This document shows positions 62,812-64,000 of a stretch of DNA of 64,000 bases, piece by piece. The position numbers and the translations under genes are program-made. Within the stretch, counting starts at the first letter, position 1; every line of letters starts with the position of its first letter. The notes under the pieces are model-generated. The model searched no databases. It saw only the letters and a program-made list of their open reading frames with translations, and was not told the DNA's origin. This DNA is from Paramacrobiotus metropolitanus (lineage: Eukaryota; Tardigrada; Eutardigrada; Parachela; Macrobiotidae), in NCBI RefSeq assembly GCF_019649055.1, contig NW_026570248.1, forward strand, positions 124,001 through 188,000. Direction: 5' to 3'.

Positions 62812-63257
62812 ATTTCAGTCAAGTGACCTTTGAGACCTAGCTTGACCTTTACGACTGAAAAAAATTTCTGAGTCGACCGTGTCATTTATGACTTATATAT
62901 GACGTCATTAGCAGAAAAGAAGTATTAAACTCCTTAAATCCAGAAAATGATTGAATAAATCGATATTAAATTCAGAACTTAGTCACGTGATCTTGCATCC
63001 ACGCGATTCATATATCATTCGATTCAGAATTTTTTTCTGAACAAAATTAGCTATAAAACGTGTGCTTATCAAAGGTATTCCATACAAAAACTATAACAAA
63101 GCACCTAATAGGCAAATTAGCCCGTAGTCAGTCACGTGACTTCGGATCCGTTCCTGTCCCGGCTTATTCGATTCAGAAAAAAATTCTGAGTAAGAAACAG
63201 TCAAAATCAGTCCATTTTAGGCAAATCTGACCATATCCGTATATTGCGATATTGCCA
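62812..63257 (-). repeat. Right terminal inverted repeat
   Basis: Reverse complement partner of 60460-60905. It carries CACGTG palindromes at 62981-62990 and 63130-63141 and a TGACGTCA site near 62900, in positions matching the left arm. Confidence 0.7.
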
Positions 63258-64000
63258 TAACGTTATATTTGTGTTAACTGCTAAAGATCTGACGTGAATA
63301 AGATCATAAAGTTTGATAAATTACGTTCACAAGCCACAGATTATTACCACAGAAGGAAACACAGCTAAATTCGATCACGAACCTTCACGCTGGACAACGG
63401 TCTATCCAAACCGCACGTGTCTTCACGAGTGCCACTAATGCTTCTACAAGTATCGTACTGCAGCTCCACAGATCAAAAAGTCACATCATGCTCCTGAGAA
63501 TTGTAGCGGACCGCGAGCACGAAGTGCCAAGCCTATTGGTAAAAGAACGGTATCGGTACTGTGTCCCACATCGGCTAGAACAATAACAAAATTCGCAACT
63601 ATTTTGTACTGCAGTTGTTCAGTTTCGGTACAGACTGTCGCTCTCACTTACTGTACATACGCGTGCCGGCTAGTTACGCGTATTAAACACACGTACTTAC
63701 CTTTTACAGTTATTGGTTTTGCATACCCCTAAATAATCCTACTCACCATAAGCTTAATTTTAATTTATTGCTACACGTACTTACAAAAGTTACAATGGAG
63801 TAGTGCATTGACACAGAGCACCAGTTCTAATAGAAAACCAGAAATTATTTAAACTGGTCTCCTATTAATTTTCTGATTTTCACAAAAACGGGAATTATGG
63901 GTTAAGCGCATTTATGTAGATTCGAGAATCATAGCATGTTGATTTTTGCTTAAGCGCTTGGGGCGAAGCGATTTTCAACTTTACGCGCACGGTACAGTAT
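63258..64000. other. Right edge without recognised features
   Basis: About 740 bp beyond the inverted-repeat element. No open frame of note, RNA gene or repeat is seen. Confidence 0.5.

Larger units (their letters stand above)
60460..63257. mobile_element. Non-autonomous DNA element with long terminal inverted repeats
   Basis: The ends match as inverted repeats: TGGTAAAATCGCAATATACG at 60460 and, reading in from 63257, TGGCAATATCGCAATATACG. Similarity between the arms continues for about 450 bp at very roughly 70 percent. Next to the ends stand TAACAT (60454-60459) and TAACGT (63258-63263), a likely 6-bp target-site duplication with one change. There is no transposase frame inside, so it depends on another element. 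The core is a minisatellite. It could be a foldback-type element; the superfamily cannot be settled from the termini by eye. Divergence between the arms suggests it is not young. Confidence 0.75.

Overview
This is nuclear DNA of an animal. The genes are split by many short spliceosomal introns (mostly about 50-300 bp), the spacers are AT-rich, and the main gene is an obscurin/UNC-89 type giant muscle protein with two C-terminal kinase domains, an arrangement known from nematodes, arthropods and vertebrates. A small ecdysozoan fits best and a tardigrade is my guess, but no species marker is present.

Layout: (1) 1-3343, minus strand: 5' part of a ONECUT transcription factor gene (N-terminal exon, then an exon ending in the CUT domain); the homeodomain exon must lie left of the window. 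(2) 3344-13061: about 9.7 kb head-to-head spacer with no convincing gene, a few hairpins and simple repeats. (3) 13062-47338, plus strand: one UNC-89/obscurin gene of about 65 coding exons, about 8,780 residues: SH3, RhoGEF (DH-PH), Ig and FN3 domains, a charged PEVK-like region, a long FN3 array, then FN3-Ig-Ig-kinase 1-linker-Ig-FN3-kinase 2. I count about 35 FN3 and 18 Ig domains, whereas described UNC-89/obscurins have only two or three FN3. (4) 48902-49450, plus: SSR3/TRAP-gamma, an uninterrupted ORF. (5) 50323-51559, minus: SUMO E2 enzyme UBC9 in five exons, one of 21 nt. (6) 51560-56187: degenerate spacer with two weak mobile-element remnants. (7) 56188-59185, minus: an SLC9B/NHA-type cation/proton antiporter in seven exons, with the usual Asp-Asp ion site replaced by Glu-Asn. 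(8) 60460-63257: a 2.8-kb non-autonomous DNA element with about 450-bp terminal inverted repeats around a 1.35-kb minisatellite.

The genes do not form a functional cluster. The giant muscle gene is the notable item: an obscurin framework at both ends with a titin/twitchin-like FN3 core, and two kinase domains whose degenerate positions suggest that kinase 1, not kinase 2, is the better preserved. Seven single-base frame breaks in its exons, mostly at homopolymers, look more like assembly errors than real mutations. Exon borders were read by eye from splice consensus, reading phase and family similarity; the stated lengths agree with phase except at those breaks.
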